From Roseovarius sp. (GTDB lineage Bacteria; Pseudomonadota; Alphaproteobacteria; Rhodobacterales; Rhodobacteraceae): a stretch of 19,889 nucleotides of DNA. The notes under the pieces are model-generated. The model saw nothing but the letters and a program-made list of their open reading frames with translations, made no database searches and was not told where the DNA came from. Made by a program: the position numbers and the translations under genes. Positions within the stretch are counted from its first letter, which is position 1; each line of letters opens with the position of its first letter. Below are positions 7,191 to 16,227 of the stretch, piece by piece. The DNA lies in the NCBI GenBank assembly GCA_007125415.1, contig SLDH01000353.1, positions 1-19,889 on the forward strand. The letters run 5' to 3'.

Positions 7191-7856
7191 ATGAGCATGA
7201 GGCATCTCGTTGCGATCCTGGGGCTGGGTTTCCTCGCATCCTGCGCCGGAACAGGCCCGCAGGGCGAAATCCTCCGCTCTTATGGCGAGGCTGGTTCGCT
7301 GGTGGATGCGGGCACCTTCGGCAACGCCAACATGCAGAACCATATGGTCCATACCGGCCAGCGGGACTTTGCGGTCGATCTGTCCAACAGGTTTGCCAGC
7401 GAGGTGCCCACAACGGTCAACTTTGCGTTTGATTCCGCACAGCTGGATGCTTCGGCGCGCCAGGCATTGCAAGCGCAGGCCCACTGGATCAGGCAGTTCC
7501 CCGAGGTGCGCTTCAAGGTGTTCGGGCATACTGATGCCGTGGGCAGCGCGCGCTACAATCAGGCGCTCGGCCTAAGGCGCGCCAATGCGGCGGTGAATTA
7601 TCTTATCAGTCAGGGCATCAGCCGGGATCGGCTGGAAGCCGTTGTCTCCTTCGGCGAAACCCAGCCGCTGATCGTCACGCAAGGCCGTGAGCGCCGCAAC
7701 CGCCGCACCGTCACCGAAGTCAGCGGTTTTCTGAAATCACACCCGCTGATCATGGATGGCAGATATGCCGAGGTCATCTATCGCGAGACGATCGCGTCGG
7801 CCGTGCCACCTTCGGAGCTGAGAAATATCGGCAGGACACAGAACGTAGCGGACTAG
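7191..7856 (+). CDS. OmpA-family lipoprotein of the tad locus
   Basis: From ATG 7191 the protein has 221 residues. A lipoprotein signal ends in the lipobox LASC with Cys18. An OmpA C-terminal peptidoglycan-binding domain spans about 75-177, with NFAFDSAQLD, GHTDAVGSARYN (Asp115) and LGLRRANAAVNYL (Arg130), the residues expected to grip meso-diaminopimelate. A 40-residue tail follows. GGAG at 7181-7184 is six bases before the ATG. The gene starts 11 bases after cpaC, so the two are co-transcribed. It sits where many tad loci carry cpaD, which is absent here, so I infer that it tethers the secretin complex to the cell wall. A strong terminator follows, ending this segment. Confidence 0.9.
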   Translation: MSMRHLVAILGLGFLASCAGTGPQGEILRSYGEAGSLVDAGTFGNANMQNHMVHTGQRDFAVDLSNRFASEVPTTVNFAFDSAQLDASARQALQAQAHWIRQFPEVRFKVFGHTDAVGSARYNQALGLRRANAAVNYLISQGISRDRLEAVVSFGETQPLIVTQGRERRNRRTVTEVSGFLKSHPLIMDGRYAEVIYRETIASAVPPSELRNIGRTQNVAD

Positions 7857-7901
7857 ACTCGCAATCGAATCTCCCTGTCCGGTTCGCCGGGCCACCTTCA
7901 G

Positions 7902-7930
7902 ACCCGCCCCGAAATGGGCGGGTTTCTTTT
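7902..7930 (+). terminator. Rho-independent terminator after the OmpA-like gene
   Basis: Perfect 8-bp stem ACCCGCCC (7902-7909) and GGGCGGGT (7916-7923), loop CGAAAT, followed by TTCTTTT (7924-7930). It begins 46 bases after the OmpA-like stop. It separates cpaC-ompA from cpaE and the genes beyond, implying a separate promoter for cpaE. Confidence 0.88.
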
Positions 7931-8114
7931 GTCCGGAGATTTCGCACAATTACGGCTTTTTAGCCCAAATGTTGCCCAGTTTCTGGGTCATCTATCCTTT
8001 CTGAAGACGTGGGGTCTGGCAGTAGCGACGCGTTCCTCTGGCCGAATTCCCACCAATTGATGGCATGGCGCCTCCCTTCGTCAGAGCCGTCCCGAAAGAT
8101 GGAAATGAGTAGAC
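7931..8114 (+). promoter_or_regulatory. Region expected to hold the cpaE promoter
   Basis: These 184 bases lie between a strong terminator and cpaE, so a promoter is expected. Two small hairpins are visible: GGCT/AGCC at 7954-7965 and CCCAG/CTGGG with a TTT loop at 7975-7987. A possible TATCCT -10 lies at 7993-7998, but its best -35 (TTGCCC, 7972-7977) is only 15 bases away. I cannot assign the promoter exactly. Confidence 0.3.
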
Positions 8115-9368
8115 ATGTCGAGTAGCGCAATGCCTTCCATGGGTCCCAGCCCGATCACCGCCTGCACCATCAGCCGCGACGTGCAGAATTTCGATCTGCT
8201 TATCGAAGACATGGAGGCCGCCCTTGGCGAGCAATGGGGTGATCTGGGCTTTGGTGAATTTCTCGCCTTTCTCAGCCAGCCCGAATCACAAGAGCTCGAA
8301 TTCGTGGCAATGGCGATCGACAGCAATGATGAAGACGAGATTGCCCTCCTGAGCGATATCATCGCATCCGCCAATGCGCGGGATGTGAAGGTGATCCTCA
8401 TCGCCGAAGATGTGAGCCCTGCCGTGCTCCACCAGCTCTTGCGGCAAGGTGCGGATGAGTTCGTGCCCTACCCGCTGCCCGAGAACGAACTTCAGGCAGC
8501 TATTGACCGCTTGCTAAAGGAGCCCGAGCCGGCCCCTGCGCCAGCCATCGCGCAAACCGCCGCCACGGCACTGCCATCGGGCGACGTGCCGGGCGATGGT
8601 GTGCTGCTCAGCGTCCATGGCCTCGCCGGTGGCACCGGTGCCACGACACTTGCGACGAACCTCGCCTGGGAACTGGCCACGGTGGAGAAGAAGGACAACC
8701 CCCGTGTCTGCCTGATCGACCTTGATCTGCAATTCGGCTCGACCTCGACCTATCTCGATCTGCCGCGCCGGGATGTCGTCTATGAAATGTGGTCCGACAC
8801 CGAAGCGATGGATGACGAGATGTTCAAACAGGCGCTCTTGCCGTTCAAGGAAAAGCTCTGGGTGCTGACTGCCCCCCATGACATGCTGCCGCTCGACTTC
8901 ATTACCTCCGATGACGTCAAGCGTGTCCTGGCGCTGGCCCGCAGCCGCTTCGATTATGTCGTGGTCGACATGCCATCCACACTGGTGCAATGGTCCGAAT
9001 GCATCCTCAATGAATCGCAGGTCTACTTCGCCACGATGGAGCTTGACATGCGCTCTGCACAGAATGCGCTCCGGCTCAAGCGCGCCCTGCAAGCCGAGGA
9101 TCTGCCCTTCGAGAAAATTCGTTTCTGCCTGAACCGGGCCCCCAAATTCACCGATCTCAACGGCAAGAGCCGCGTCAAGCGCATGGCCGAAAGCCTCGAG
9201 ATCAGCATGGAGGTGCAATTGCCCGATGGCGGACGCCCGGTGCCGCAATGCAATGACCATGGCGAACCTCTGGCCGAAAGTGCGCCGAAGAACCCGCTGC
9301 GCAAGGAAATCATGAAGCTGGCCCGTAACCTGCACGATCTTGGCAGGGACGATGCGGTCGCGGCGTAA
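8115..9368 (+). CDS. cpaE: Pilus localisation protein CpaE/TadZ (atypical ParA/MinD-like ATPase)
   Basis: TadZ/CpaE places the Tad machine in the cell, often at a pole. The protein has 417 residues. A divergent receiver-like domain occupies about 15-135 (ending GADEFVPYPLPENELQAAI), then an Ala/Pro linker at about 136-150 and a MinD/ParA-like domain from 160. The P-loop reads AGGTGATT at 171-178: both the signature lysine before GG and the usual lysine before T are alanine. Further motifs are LIDLDLQFGS at 200-209 and YVVVDMPS at 281-288. ATP hydrolysis may therefore be weak or absent, which agrees with the known atypical nature of the family. The start at 8115 follows a GGAAATGAG purine stretch; an ATG at 8130 is an alternative. 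A terminator lies upstream, and cpaF follows after 17 bases. Confidence 0.94.
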   Translation: MSSSAMPSMGPSPITACTISRDVQNFDLLIEDMEAALGEQWGDLGFGEFLAFLSQPESQELEFVAMAIDSNDEDEIALLSDIIASANARDVKVILIAEDVSPAVLHQLLRQGADEFVPYPLPENELQAAIDRLLKEPEPAPAPAIAQTAATALPSGDVPGDGVLLSVHGLAGGTGATTLATNLAWELATVEKKDNPRVCLIDLDLQFGSTSTYLDLPRRDVVYEMWSDTEAMDDEMFKQALLPFKEKLWVLTAPHDMLPLDFITSDDVKRVLALARSRFDYVVVDMPSTLVQWSECILNESQVYFATMELDMRSAQNALRLKRALQAEDLPFEKIRFCLNRAPKFTDLNGKSRVKRMAESLEISMEVQLPDGGRPVPQCNDHGEPLAESAPKNPLRKEIMKLARNLHDLGRDDAVAA

Positions 9369-9385
9369 CGCAAGGAAAGCCCCAG

Positions 9386-10837
9386 ATGTTCTCACGTTAC
9401 AAGAAGTCCGCGGCCGGCGCGCCCAAAGAGGGCGATGCCAAGGCGGCGGCGTCCGAGGCACCCAGGACCGTTCCGGCCGACAAACCAGCCGCCACCATAT
9501 CCTTTCGCAAACCCGCCCCGAAGGTCGCGGCGAGCACCGGGCCAATGGACAAGGAGCGCAAACGAAAGGAACGCTTGGGCGAGATCAAGATCGAGATGCA
9601 CCGGGCGCTTCTCGACAACCTCAATCTGGGCGCGCTTGAAAGCGCGACCGAACAGGACCTGCGCGCCGAGATCAGCTCCATCACCCAGGAGGTGCTTCAG
9701 GAACGCAACATCGTCCTGAACCGCGAGGATCGCACGACGCTGAATCAGGAGCTTTACGACGAGGTGCGCGGCCTTGGGCCGCTCGAGACGCTGTTGCAGG
9801 ATGACACGGTCAATGACATCCTCGTCAACGGCCCGCACCAGATTTTCGTGGAGCGCGCGGGCAAGCTTGAATTGTCCGACATCACCTTCAAGGACGAAAA
9901 ACACCTGCTGCGCATCATCGACAAGATCGTCAGCGCCGTGGGCCGGCGAGTGGATGAAAGCAACCCCTATGTGGACGCCCGCCTTGCCGATGGCTCGCGC
10001 TTCAACGCGATGGTACCGCCCGTCGCGGTGGATGGTAGCCTTGTTTCCATCCGGAAATTCAAGAAAGACAAGCTCGGTATCGACGATCTTGTGGCCTTCG
10101 GTGCCTTCTCCGAAGAGATGGCCGCCTATCTTCAGGCCGCCGTGGCCACGCGGCTCAATGTGATCGTCTCGGGCGGCACCGGCTCGGGGAAGACCACCAC
10201 GCTCAACGCGCTGTCGTCCTTCATCGACAATTCCGAGCGGATCCTGACCATCGAGGACACCGCGGAACTGCAGCTTCAGCAAATCCACGTGGGCCGCATG
10301 GAAAGCCGGCCCCCCAACGTGGAGGGCAAGGGCGAGGTAAGCCCGCGCGATTGTCTCAAGAACGCCCTGCGGATGCGCCCTGACCGCATCATCGTCGGTG
10401 AGACACGGGGCGAAGAGGTGATCGACATGCTGCAGGCCATGAATACGGGCCATGACGGCTCGATGACAACCATCCACGCCAACAACCCGCGCGACGCGAT
10501 CAGCCGGCTGGAAAACATGGTTGCCATGGCGGGCATCGAGATGCCGCTCAAGGCCGTTCGCAGCCAGATCGCCAGCGCTGTGCACCTGCTGGTGCAGGCC
10601 AGCCGCCTGCAGGACGGCTCCCGCCGGATGACCTCGATCACCGAAGTCACCGGCATGGAAGGTGAAGTGATTTCCATGCAGGAGATCTTCCGCTTCCAGC
10701 GCGTGGGGCTGACCCCGGAGAACAAGATCATCGGACATTTCACCGGCACCGGTGTGCGTTCGAACTTTTCAGAGCGGTTCCGTCTGTGGGGGTATGACCT
10801 GCCGCCGCAGATCTTCGAGCCAATCGCAGCGGAGTAG
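9386..10837 (+). CDS. cpaF: Pilus assembly secretion ATPase CpaF/TadA
   Basis: It is the hexameric motor at the cytoplasmic face of the Tad system and powers pilus extension, and in some species retraction. It has 483 residues. A variable, charged N-terminus (1-65) precedes a helical region with [21 protein letters not shown] (129-149). The ATPase core carries all signature boxes: Walker A GGTGSGKT at 263-270, the Asp box TIEDTAEL at 288-295, Walker [14 protein letters not shown] at 331-343 and the His box [14 protein letters not shown] at 355-368. The length matches the CpaF family. AAGGAAAG upstream of the ATG is the ribosome binding site. It lies 17 bases after cpaE, and tadB begins five bases after its stop, so the genes are one operon. 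Confidence 0.97.
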   Translation: MFSRYKKSAAGAPKEGDAKAAASEAPRTVPADKPAATISFRKPAPKVAASTGPMDKERKRKERLGEIKIEMHRALLDNLNLGALESATEQDLRAEISSITQEVLQERNIVLNREDRTTLNQELYDEVRGLGPLETLLQDDTVNDILVNGPHQIFVERAGKLELSDITFKDEKHLLRIIDKIVSAVGRRVDESNPYVDARLADGSRFNAMVPPVAVDGSLVSIRKFKKDKLGIDDLVAFGAFSEEMAAYLQAAVATRLNVIVSGGTGSGKTTTLNALSSFIDNSERILTIEDTAELQLQQIHVGRMESRPPNVEGKGEVSPRDCLKNALRMRPDRIIVGETRGEEVIDMLQAMNTGHDGSMTTIHANNPRDAISRLENMVAMAGIEMPLKAVRSQIASAVHLLVQASRLQDGSRRMTSITEVTGMEGEVISMQEIFRFQRVGLTPENKIIGHFTGTGVRSNFSERFRLWGYDLPPQIFEPIAAE

Positions 10838-10842
10838 AGACC

Positions 10843-11811
10843 ATGACCCTCAGCGCGGAGCCGATCATCTACATCCTCATTTTCGTGGGCGTTCTCGTCC
10901 TCGTCGAAGGGTTGTACCTCACTGTCTTCGGCCGCTCGATAAGCCTCAACAGCCGCGTCAACCGGCGGTTGGAGATGCTGGACCGCAATTCGAACCGCGA
11001 ACAGGTCATGGAGCAGCTGCGCAAGGAAATGCAGCAGCACATGAAGGCGCGGAAGGTTCCGCTCTATTCGATTCTCTCCGAAAAGGCGCAGAAAGCCGCC
11101 ATCGCCTTCACCCCGACGCAGTTGATCATGATCATGGCGGTGCTGAGCGTGGTTGCCTTTGTCGGACTGTCGGTCGGAACGGCCACGGCCCTGCCGGTGC
11201 GCGCCTTGCTCTCTCTGGCGATGGGGGTGGGTGGTGTGTTCACCTGGGTCTCCATGAAGGCGGGTAAGCGCATGGCCATGATGGAAGAGCAGTTGCCCGA
11301 TGCGATCGAACTCATGGTCCGCTCGCTCCGGGTTGGGCATCCGTTCTCCTCGGCCATCGGAATTGTGGCCAATGAGGTGGGCGATCCGCTGGCGACGGAA
11401 TTCGGCATCATCGCGGATGAGGCCACCTATGGGCGCGAGATGGGCGAGGCGCTGGCCGATCTGGCCGAGCGGCTGGACATGCAGGATCTGCGCTTTCTCG
11501 CCGTGGCCGTGACCATCCAGCAACAGGCGGGCGGCAACCTTGCCGAAATCCTTGATGGTCTGGCAAAGGTGATCCGCGCGCGCTTTCGTCTCTTCCGGCG
11601 GGTCAAGGCGATCACTGCCGAGGCGAAATGGTCGGGCAAGTTCCTGTCCGCCTTCCCGCTCATTGCGCTCGTGGGCATCAATCTGCTCGATCCGCATTAC
11701 TATGACGAAGCGATGGAGCATCCCTGGTTCATTCCAGCCTGTCTGGTCGTCGGAGCGTTTCTGACCCTGAACCTGATCGTGATGCGCGCGCTCGTGAACA
11801 TTCGCGTCTGA
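10843..11811 (+). CDS. tadB: Inner-membrane platform protein TadB
   Basis: It is one of two T2SSF-domain proteins that form the inner-membrane platform of the Tad pilus together with TadC and contact CpaF. It has 322 residues. A helix lies at about 7-29, a charged cytoplasmic stretch at 38-85, a helix pair at about 90-111 and 117-138, the GspF/T2SSF domain at about 150-275 ([21 protein letters not shown] and [22 protein letters not shown] regions), and C-terminal helices at about 270-290 and 297-318. Its ATG is five bases after the cpaF stop and the GGAG of that stop region can serve as ribosome binding site, so translation is probably coupled. tadC follows after 13 bases. Confidence 0.95.
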   Translation: MTLSAEPIIYILIFVGVLVLVEGLYLTVFGRSISLNSRVNRRLEMLDRNSNREQVMEQLRKEMQQHMKARKVPLYSILSEKAQKAAIAFTPTQLIMIMAVLSVVAFVGLSVGTATALPVRALLSLAMGVGGVFTWVSMKAGKRMAMMEEQLPDAIELMVRSLRVGHPFSSAIGIVANEVGDPLATEFGIIADEATYGREMGEALADLAERLDMQDLRFLAVAVTIQQQAGGNLAEILDGLAKVIRARFRLFRRVKAITAEAKWSGKFLSAFPLIALVGINLLDPHYYDEAMEHPWFIPACLVVGAFLTLNLIVMRALVNIRV

Positions 11812-11824
11812 GGAGAGATACGAT

Positions 11825-12796
11825 ATGGAGTTTCTGACAGACGCGCTCGGCCCGCTTGGCCCCGTCATTCTCCTTGGTGTTCTCGGGGTGGTGATGGTCC
11901 TTCTGGTGCTCATCATGATGATGAAACAGAAACAGGACCCGCTGGAGCGCCTCAAGGAGAGCAATCGCGGCACCGGCAGCACCCAGCAGCAGCGCCTGCG
12001 CGCGGGGGCGAAGAACAAGAAGCTCGACAAATATGCCACGTTTCTGGAACCGCAGGACGAAAAACAGCTCAGCCAGATCCGGCTGACCCTGATGCAGGCG
12101 GGTTATCGGCACCGTGACTCGGTGCGTTATTTTCACTTTGCCCAAATGGCCCTGGCGGTCTTGCTGCTGATCGTGGGCGTGATCTACTATCTTCTGTTCA
12201 AGTCCGGTGATGACAGCACCGCACAGGATGCACTCATGTGGATCCTCGGGCCCGGTCTGGTGGGCTACATGCTGCCCAAATACTGGGTGACAAAGCGCAA
12301 GGAACAACGGCAGCAGGAGATCGTTGAAGGGTTTCCCGACAGTCTTGACATGATGCTTGTCTGCGTCGAGGCGGGGCAGTCCATGGATCAGGCCATCATT
12401 CGCGTCAGCAAGGAGATGCGGGTGTCCTATCCGGCCCTTTCCGAGGAATACGAGATCGTTGCCCATCAGGTGAAGGCGGGGCGCGACAAACCGGGCGTTC
12501 TGGCCGAGCTTTCCGAACGTTGCGGCGTGCAGGACATCACCTCTTTCACCACCGTTCTTACCCAGTCGCAGACCTTCGGCACCTCCATCGCCGATGCGCT
12601 GCGCGTCTATGCCGGCGAAATGCGTGACAAACGGGTCATGCGCGCCGAGGAAAAAGCCAATCAGTTGCCGACAAAGATGACATTGGCCACGATGATGCTT
12701 ACCGTGCCACCATTGCTGATCATCCTGGTCGGCCCGTCCGTAATCGGCATCATGGAGCTCTTCTCCATGGGCGTCGGCGGAGGGTCGAGCAACTAG
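11825..12796 (+). CDS. tadC: Inner-membrane platform protein TadC
   Basis: It is the second T2SSF platform protein and the partner of TadB. It has 323 residues: a helix at about 11-33, a charged loop, helices at about 106-127 and 137-155, the T2SSF domain at about 168-285 ([20 protein letters not shown] and the [20 protein letters not shown] region), and a C-terminal helix at about 290-315 ([19 protein letters not shown]). AGGAGAG at 11811-11817 lies seven bases before the ATG, a clear ribosome binding site. It lies 13 bases after tadB and 29 bases before the TPR lipoprotein gene. The very long antisense ORFs over tadB and tadC are shadows of GC-biased coding. Confidence 0.95.
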   Translation: MEFLTDALGPLGPVILLGVLGVVMVLLVLIMMMKQKQDPLERLKESNRGTGSTQQQRLRAGAKNKKLDKYATFLEPQDEKQLSQIRLTLMQAGYRHRDSVRYFHFAQMALAVLLLIVGVIYYLLFKSGDDSTAQDALMWILGPGLVGYMLPKYWVTKRKEQRQQEIVEGFPDSLDMMLVCVEAGQSMDQAIIRVSKEMRVSYPALSEEYEIVAHQVKAGRDKPGVLAELSERCGVQDITSFTTVLTQSQTFGTSIADALRVYAGEMRDKRVMRAEEKANQLPTKMTLATMMLTVPPLLIILVGPSVIGIMELFSMGVGGGSSN

Positions 12797-12825
12797 AAGC
12801 AATGCCGGAACCACAATGAGGCAGA

Positions 12826-13374
12826 ATGGCCCGGGCAAGCCTATTTCCGCTATTGATCGCCGCAGCCCTCGCCGGCTGCGGCAACAGCGCGCCTGAGACC
12901 GGGCCGTTCGCGCCGGGTGTGGCACGTGGCGAAGGCGTGGATCCCATGCTGGTGGGCCATCGGTTGATGGCGGCAGGAGAGTATGAACTGGCCGTTCAGT
13001 CCTTCTCGCGCGCCGCACTCGACCGTGGCCTGGACGCCGAGGTGCTGACCGGCATCGGCAGCGCCTATCTCGGCCTTGGTCGTCTTGGGCAGGCCGAGAG
13101 CCTGTTGCGCGATGCCATCGACAAGGACGAGACCTCGCCCGAGGCATGGAACAATCTGGGTGTTGTCCTGATGGAAAGAGGCGAGGTGGCCGAGGCCGCG
13201 CAGGTTTTCCGCCGTGCCTATGCCATCGACAATGGCGAAAGTGACTCAATTCGGGACAATCTGCGCTTAGCACTCGCAAAAATGGAAAATCCCGTTTATG
13301 ATCAGGCTCCAGAGCAAGATTACAAAGTGGTACGGCGGGGCAGCAGCGATTTTCTGATCCGCAAGATACCCTGA
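12826..13374 (+). CDS. tadD: TadD-like TPR lipoprotein
   Basis: The protein has 182 residues. A lipoprotein signal ends LAGC with Cys18. Tetratricopeptide-like helices span about 44-145: GEYELAVQSFSRAAL, then LGRLGQAESLLRDAI, then the clear TPR PEAWNNLGVVLMERGEVAEAAQVFRRA. TadD proteins in tad loci are TPR lipoproteins needed for pilus assembly, probably as pilotin-like factors for the secretin. Size, position after tadC and the TPRs support the name. The ATG at 12826 has GAGG a few bases upstream. A short non-repeat tail (FLIRKIP at the end) closes the protein. It belongs to the cpaE-cpaA operon segment. Confidence 0.85.
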   Translation: MARASLFPLLIAAALAGCGNSAPETGPFAPGVARGEGVDPMLVGHRLMAAGEYELAVQSFSRAALDRGLDAEVLTGIGSAYLGLGRLGQAESLLRDAIDKDETSPEAWNNLGVVLMERGEVAEAAQVFRRAYAIDNGESDSIRDNLRLALAKMENPVYDQAPEQDYKVVRRGSSDFLIRKIP

Positions 13375-13407
13375 TTGAGGCTGAAGCAGTAAAAGGACGC
13401 AAGAAAC

Positions 13408-14268
13408 ATGCGCCACCCTATTCTTCTTTCCCTGTGCGCTGCAGGCATTTTCGGCTTGGCAGGTTGTGAACAAGGCATCAACAAGGAAGAGGTCGACCGC
13501 GCGCTTCAAGACATCAATGTGGTCGATGAAACCAATCTCAACGAAGTCATGCTCTCGGTCGCCGATGCCGATGAGGCGGTGAACTATTTCAGGCGCGCAA
13601 GCGGGCAACAGCCAGACCGTATCGACTTGCGGCGCGGGCTGGCCCAGTCACTGATCCGCGCCGGCCGGCCGACCGAGGCCGTAAGCGCCTGGACCAGGGT
13701 GGTGGAGCATGAAGACAGCACGGATGCCGACAAGGTTGATCTGGCTGATGCGCTGATCCGCAACAATGAATGGGAGCGTGCGGCCGAACGGCTCAACGAG
13801 GTGCCGCCCACCCATGAGACCTTCAAGCGGTACCGTCTGGAGGCGATGGTCGCCGACAGCAAGGGCGATTGGTCCAGAGCCGACAGTTTCTATGAGACTG
13901 CCATCGGCCTGACCACCCGGCCGGCCAACGTGATGAACAACTGGGGCTTTTCGAAACTCAGCCGGGGGGACTACCCGGGTGCCGAACGGCTCTTTACCGA
14001 AGCGATCCGCAACGATCAGACCCTGTTCACGGCAAAGAACAACCTTGTCCTCGCCCGTGGCGCGCAGAAGAAATACGCGCTTCCGGTCGTGCCGGCCACT
14101 CAGACGGAACGGGCGCAGTTGCTCTATACGCTGGGGCTATCTGCGGCCAAACAAGGGGATACAACCATCGCCAAGGGCCTTTTCAGGGATGCGATCGAAA
14201 CCCATCCGCAACATTTCGAGGAAGCCACCCGCAGCTTGCGCGCACTGGAATCCAATGTGATGAACTGA
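13408..14268 (+). CDS. Second TPR lipoprotein of the tad locus
   Basis: The protein has 286 residues. A signal peptide with lipobox LAGC gives lipid-modified Cys20. TPR-like units run through most of the rest: DEAVNYFRRASGQQPDRIDL, GRPTEAVSAWTRVVE, GDWSRADSFYETAIGL, GDYPGAERLFTEAI and GDTTIAKGLFRDAIETHPQ. It is likely attached to the inner leaflet of the outer membrane, facing the periplasm. It lies 33 bases after the TadD-like gene and 4 bases before cpaA, inside the pilus operon, so a role in assembly is inferred. It is not a simple copy of the upstream TPR protein: length and repeat content differ. Its precise role is not known to me. Confidence 0.85.
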   Translation: MRHPILLSLCAAGIFGLAGCEQGINKEEVDRALQDINVVDETNLNEVMLSVADADEAVNYFRRASGQQPDRIDLRRGLAQSLIRAGRPTEAVSAWTRVVEHEDSTDADKVDLADALIRNNEWERAAERLNEVPPTHETFKRYRLEAMVADSKGDWSRADSFYETAIGLTTRPANVMNNWGFSKLSRGDYPGAERLFTEAIRNDQTLFTAKNNLVLARGAQKKYALPVVPATQTERAQLLYTLGLSAAKQGDTTIAKGLFRDAIETHPQHFEEATRSLRALESNVMN

Positions 14269-14272
14269 CCTC

Positions 14273-14773
14273 ATGGCGCTGGATCTCACCCGAACAGAAG
14301 CCTGGCTCTTCCTGCCCTTCGTCCTGCCGATCTGTCTCTGGGTGATCTGGAGCGATCTGAGCCGCATGAAGATCACCAATCGCGCCAATCTGGCCCTGTT
14401 GCTGGTTTTCGTCACCCTTGGGCTTTTTGTTATGCCCCTTGAGGGGTATCTGTGGCGGCTTTCACAATTCGCGATCATGCTCGGGATCGGAATTCTCGCC
14501 AACATGATCGGGTTGATGGGGGCGGGTGACAGCAAGTTTCTCGCGGCTGCCGCGCCGTTCGTCGCGCCGGGGGATTACGGCCTGCTGATCATGCTGCTGA
14601 CAGCCATCACCTTCGTCGCGGTTCTGACGCATCGGATGGCCAAGCATTCCGCGCTCCGGCGGTTGGCGCCGGACTGGGAAAGCTGGCATCGCACGGGCAA
14701 GTTTCCCTTCGGCCTCGCCCTGGGCAGCACTTTGGCCTGCTACCTCGTCATGGGGGCGCTGCAGAGCGGCTGA
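14273..14773 (+). CDS. cpaA: Prepilin peptidase CpaA/TadV
   Basis: It is an aspartic protease of the inner membrane (peptidase A24 family) that cleaves the leader of Flp prepilin. It has 166 residues and about five to six hydrophobic segments. It lacks the N-terminal methyltransferase domain of PilD, as usual for TadV/CpaA. The two catalytic aspartates are Asp28 in WSDLSRMKITN and Asp86 in GAGDSKF, the A24 signature. The start is four bases after the preceding stop and no Shine-Dalgarno is seen, so translation probably depends on coupling. Its place at the end of the locus, and not beside flp, is notable but seen in other alphaproteobacteria. Confidence 0.93.
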   Translation: MALDLTRTEAWLFLPFVLPICLWVIWSDLSRMKITNRANLALLLVFVTLGLFVMPLEGYLWRLSQFAIMLGIGILANMIGLMGAGDSKFLAAAAPFVAPGDYGLLIMLLTAITFVAVLTHRMAKHSALRRLAPDWESWHRTGKFPFGLALGSTLACYLVMGALQSG

Positions 14774-14896
14774 AACCGCGGCGCCGCAACTCTGCCCGTC
14801 CCCGACCACATTCTCTCCATCATTGTGTGCCAATCGTCCAAGGAAAGAGTGCGCCGCCACTCTCCCGAAAAGACGAGCAAGAAGGCAGGCCCAAAT

Positions 14897-16207
14897 ATGA
14901 ACATGCAGACAGGCAGCACTGTCCAGGCACCGCCGCCCCCCGGCACATTGGAAGATATGCGGCTTTCGATCGTGATGATGCGCGACATTCTTCTCAAGAC
15001 GATGTTTCGCAAGAATCTCGAGCAGGTCTCCGAAATCGCCGAGGCCATCTGCCTGCCCATTGCCGTGACACAAGAGCTTGTGGACATGGCCCGTCAGCAG
15101 AAGCTGCTGGAAGCCACGGGCACGCTCAACGCCAATTCCGGCGGCGTGATGGGCTATCAACTGACCGATGCGGGCAAATCCCGCACACTCGACGCGCTCA
15201 GCCAGTCGGAATACTTCGGCGCCATGCCCGTGCCGCTCGATGTCTACCGCGACCAGGTCAAACGGCAGTCGATACGCAACATACAGATCACCCGCGACCA
15301 GTTGACCAACGCGATGGGGCACCTCGTCTTGCCGCACGCGCTGCTCGATCATCTGGGGCCGGCTGTTTCTGCCGGGCGCTCGATCCTGATGTACGGCCCG
15401 CCGGGCAACGGTAAATCCTCGATCTCCAACGGTATCCGCGACGCGATGGGCGACAGGATCTATGTGCCCCGCGCCATCGAATATGCCGGTCAGGTGATTA
15501 CAGTCTATGACCCGATCGTGCATTCCAAGGCCGAGGTGGAGGTGGATGACCCCAATTCGCTGCGTCGCAAACGCAGCTTCGACACGCGCTATGTCCGGTG
15601 CGAGCGCCCCACAGTGATAACCGGTGGCGAATTGTCGCTCGACATGCTCGATCTGGTCTACAACCCTACCGCCCGCACCTATCAGGCGCCGCTGCAACTG
15701 AAATCGACAGGCGGCATCTTCATCGTCGATGACCTTGGCCGCCAGGCCGAGCCGCCACAAAACCTCGTGAACCGCTGGATCGTCCCGCTGGAGGAAAACA
15801 AGGATATCCTCGCCTTGCAATCGGGCGAGAAATTCGAGGTGCCCTTCGATACGCTGGTGATCTTCTCGACAAACTTTCACCCCAACGAGATCTTCGACAA
15901 GGCCGCGCTGCGCCGTATCTTCTACAAGATCAAGGTGGACGGGCCCAGCCAGGAGGATTTCCTGAAAATCTTCGCCATGGTCGCGCGCAAGAAGCAGGTG
16001 CCGCTCGATGAGGCCGCGCTGGTGCATCTGCTGAAGCGGAGATACCCCGAGATCGACAATATCTATGCGAACTATCAGCCGGTCTTCCTGATCGATCAGA
16101 TGATCTCGATCTGTGAATTCGAAGGCATCCCCTATCAGATGACGCCCGAATTGATCGACCGGGCCTGGGCCAATATGTTCGTGCGTGACGAGGCCATCGT
16201 GCGTTGA
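14897..16207 (+). CDS. AAA-family ATPase at the end of the tad locus
   Basis: From ATG 14897 the protein has 436 residues. The N-terminal part (about 20-110) looks like a winged-helix region (LPIAVTQELVDMARQQKLLEA, then YQLTDAGKSRTLDAL). An AAA domain follows: Walker A GPPGNGKS at 167-174, Walker B GIFIVDDLGR at 273-282, and a sensor-1-like Asn326 in VIFSTNF. The C-terminal lid region (about 350-436) is rich in helices. No signal peptide or membrane helix is seen, so it is cytosolic. The frame is open up to a GTG at 14825, but AAGGCAGG lies just before 14897 and the upstream residues are low-complexity and charged. It follows cpaA by 123 bases on the same strand. I infer a role linked to the pilus, but the exact function of this family is unknown to me. 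Confidence 0.85.
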   Translation: MNMQTGSTVQAPPPPGTLEDMRLSIVMMRDILLKTMFRKNLEQVSEIAEAICLPIAVTQELVDMARQQKLLEATGTLNANSGGVMGYQLTDAGKSRTLDALSQSEYFGAMPVPLDVYRDQVKRQSIRNIQITRDQLTNAMGHLVLPHALLDHLGPAVSAGRSILMYGPPGNGKSSISNGIRDAMGDRIYVPRAIEYAGQVITVYDPIVHSKAEVEVDDPNSLRRKRSFDTRYVRCERPTVITGGELSLDMLDLVYNPTARTYQAPLQLKSTGGIFIVDDLGRQAEPPQNLVNRWIVPLEENKDILALQSGEKFEVPFDTLVIFSTNFHPNEIFDKAALRRIFYKIKVDGPSQEDFLKIFAMVARKKQVPLDEAALVHLLKRRYPEIDNIYANYQPVFLIDQMISICEFEGIPYQMTPELIDRAWANMFVRDEAIVR

Positions 16208-16227
16208 GCCATCGCCCTTGAGCCGGC

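Noticed and set aside
10276..13402. Overlapping 587- and 557-codon antisense frames over cpaF, tadB, tadC and tadD
   Set aside because: They mirror conserved pilus genes, show His/Arg-rich composition and no motifs, and are shadows.
14462..16027. 521-codon antisense frame over cpaA and the AAA ATPase
   Set aside because: Same reasoning: the sense strand holds intact Walker and aspartate motifs, and the antisense product has no recognisable family.
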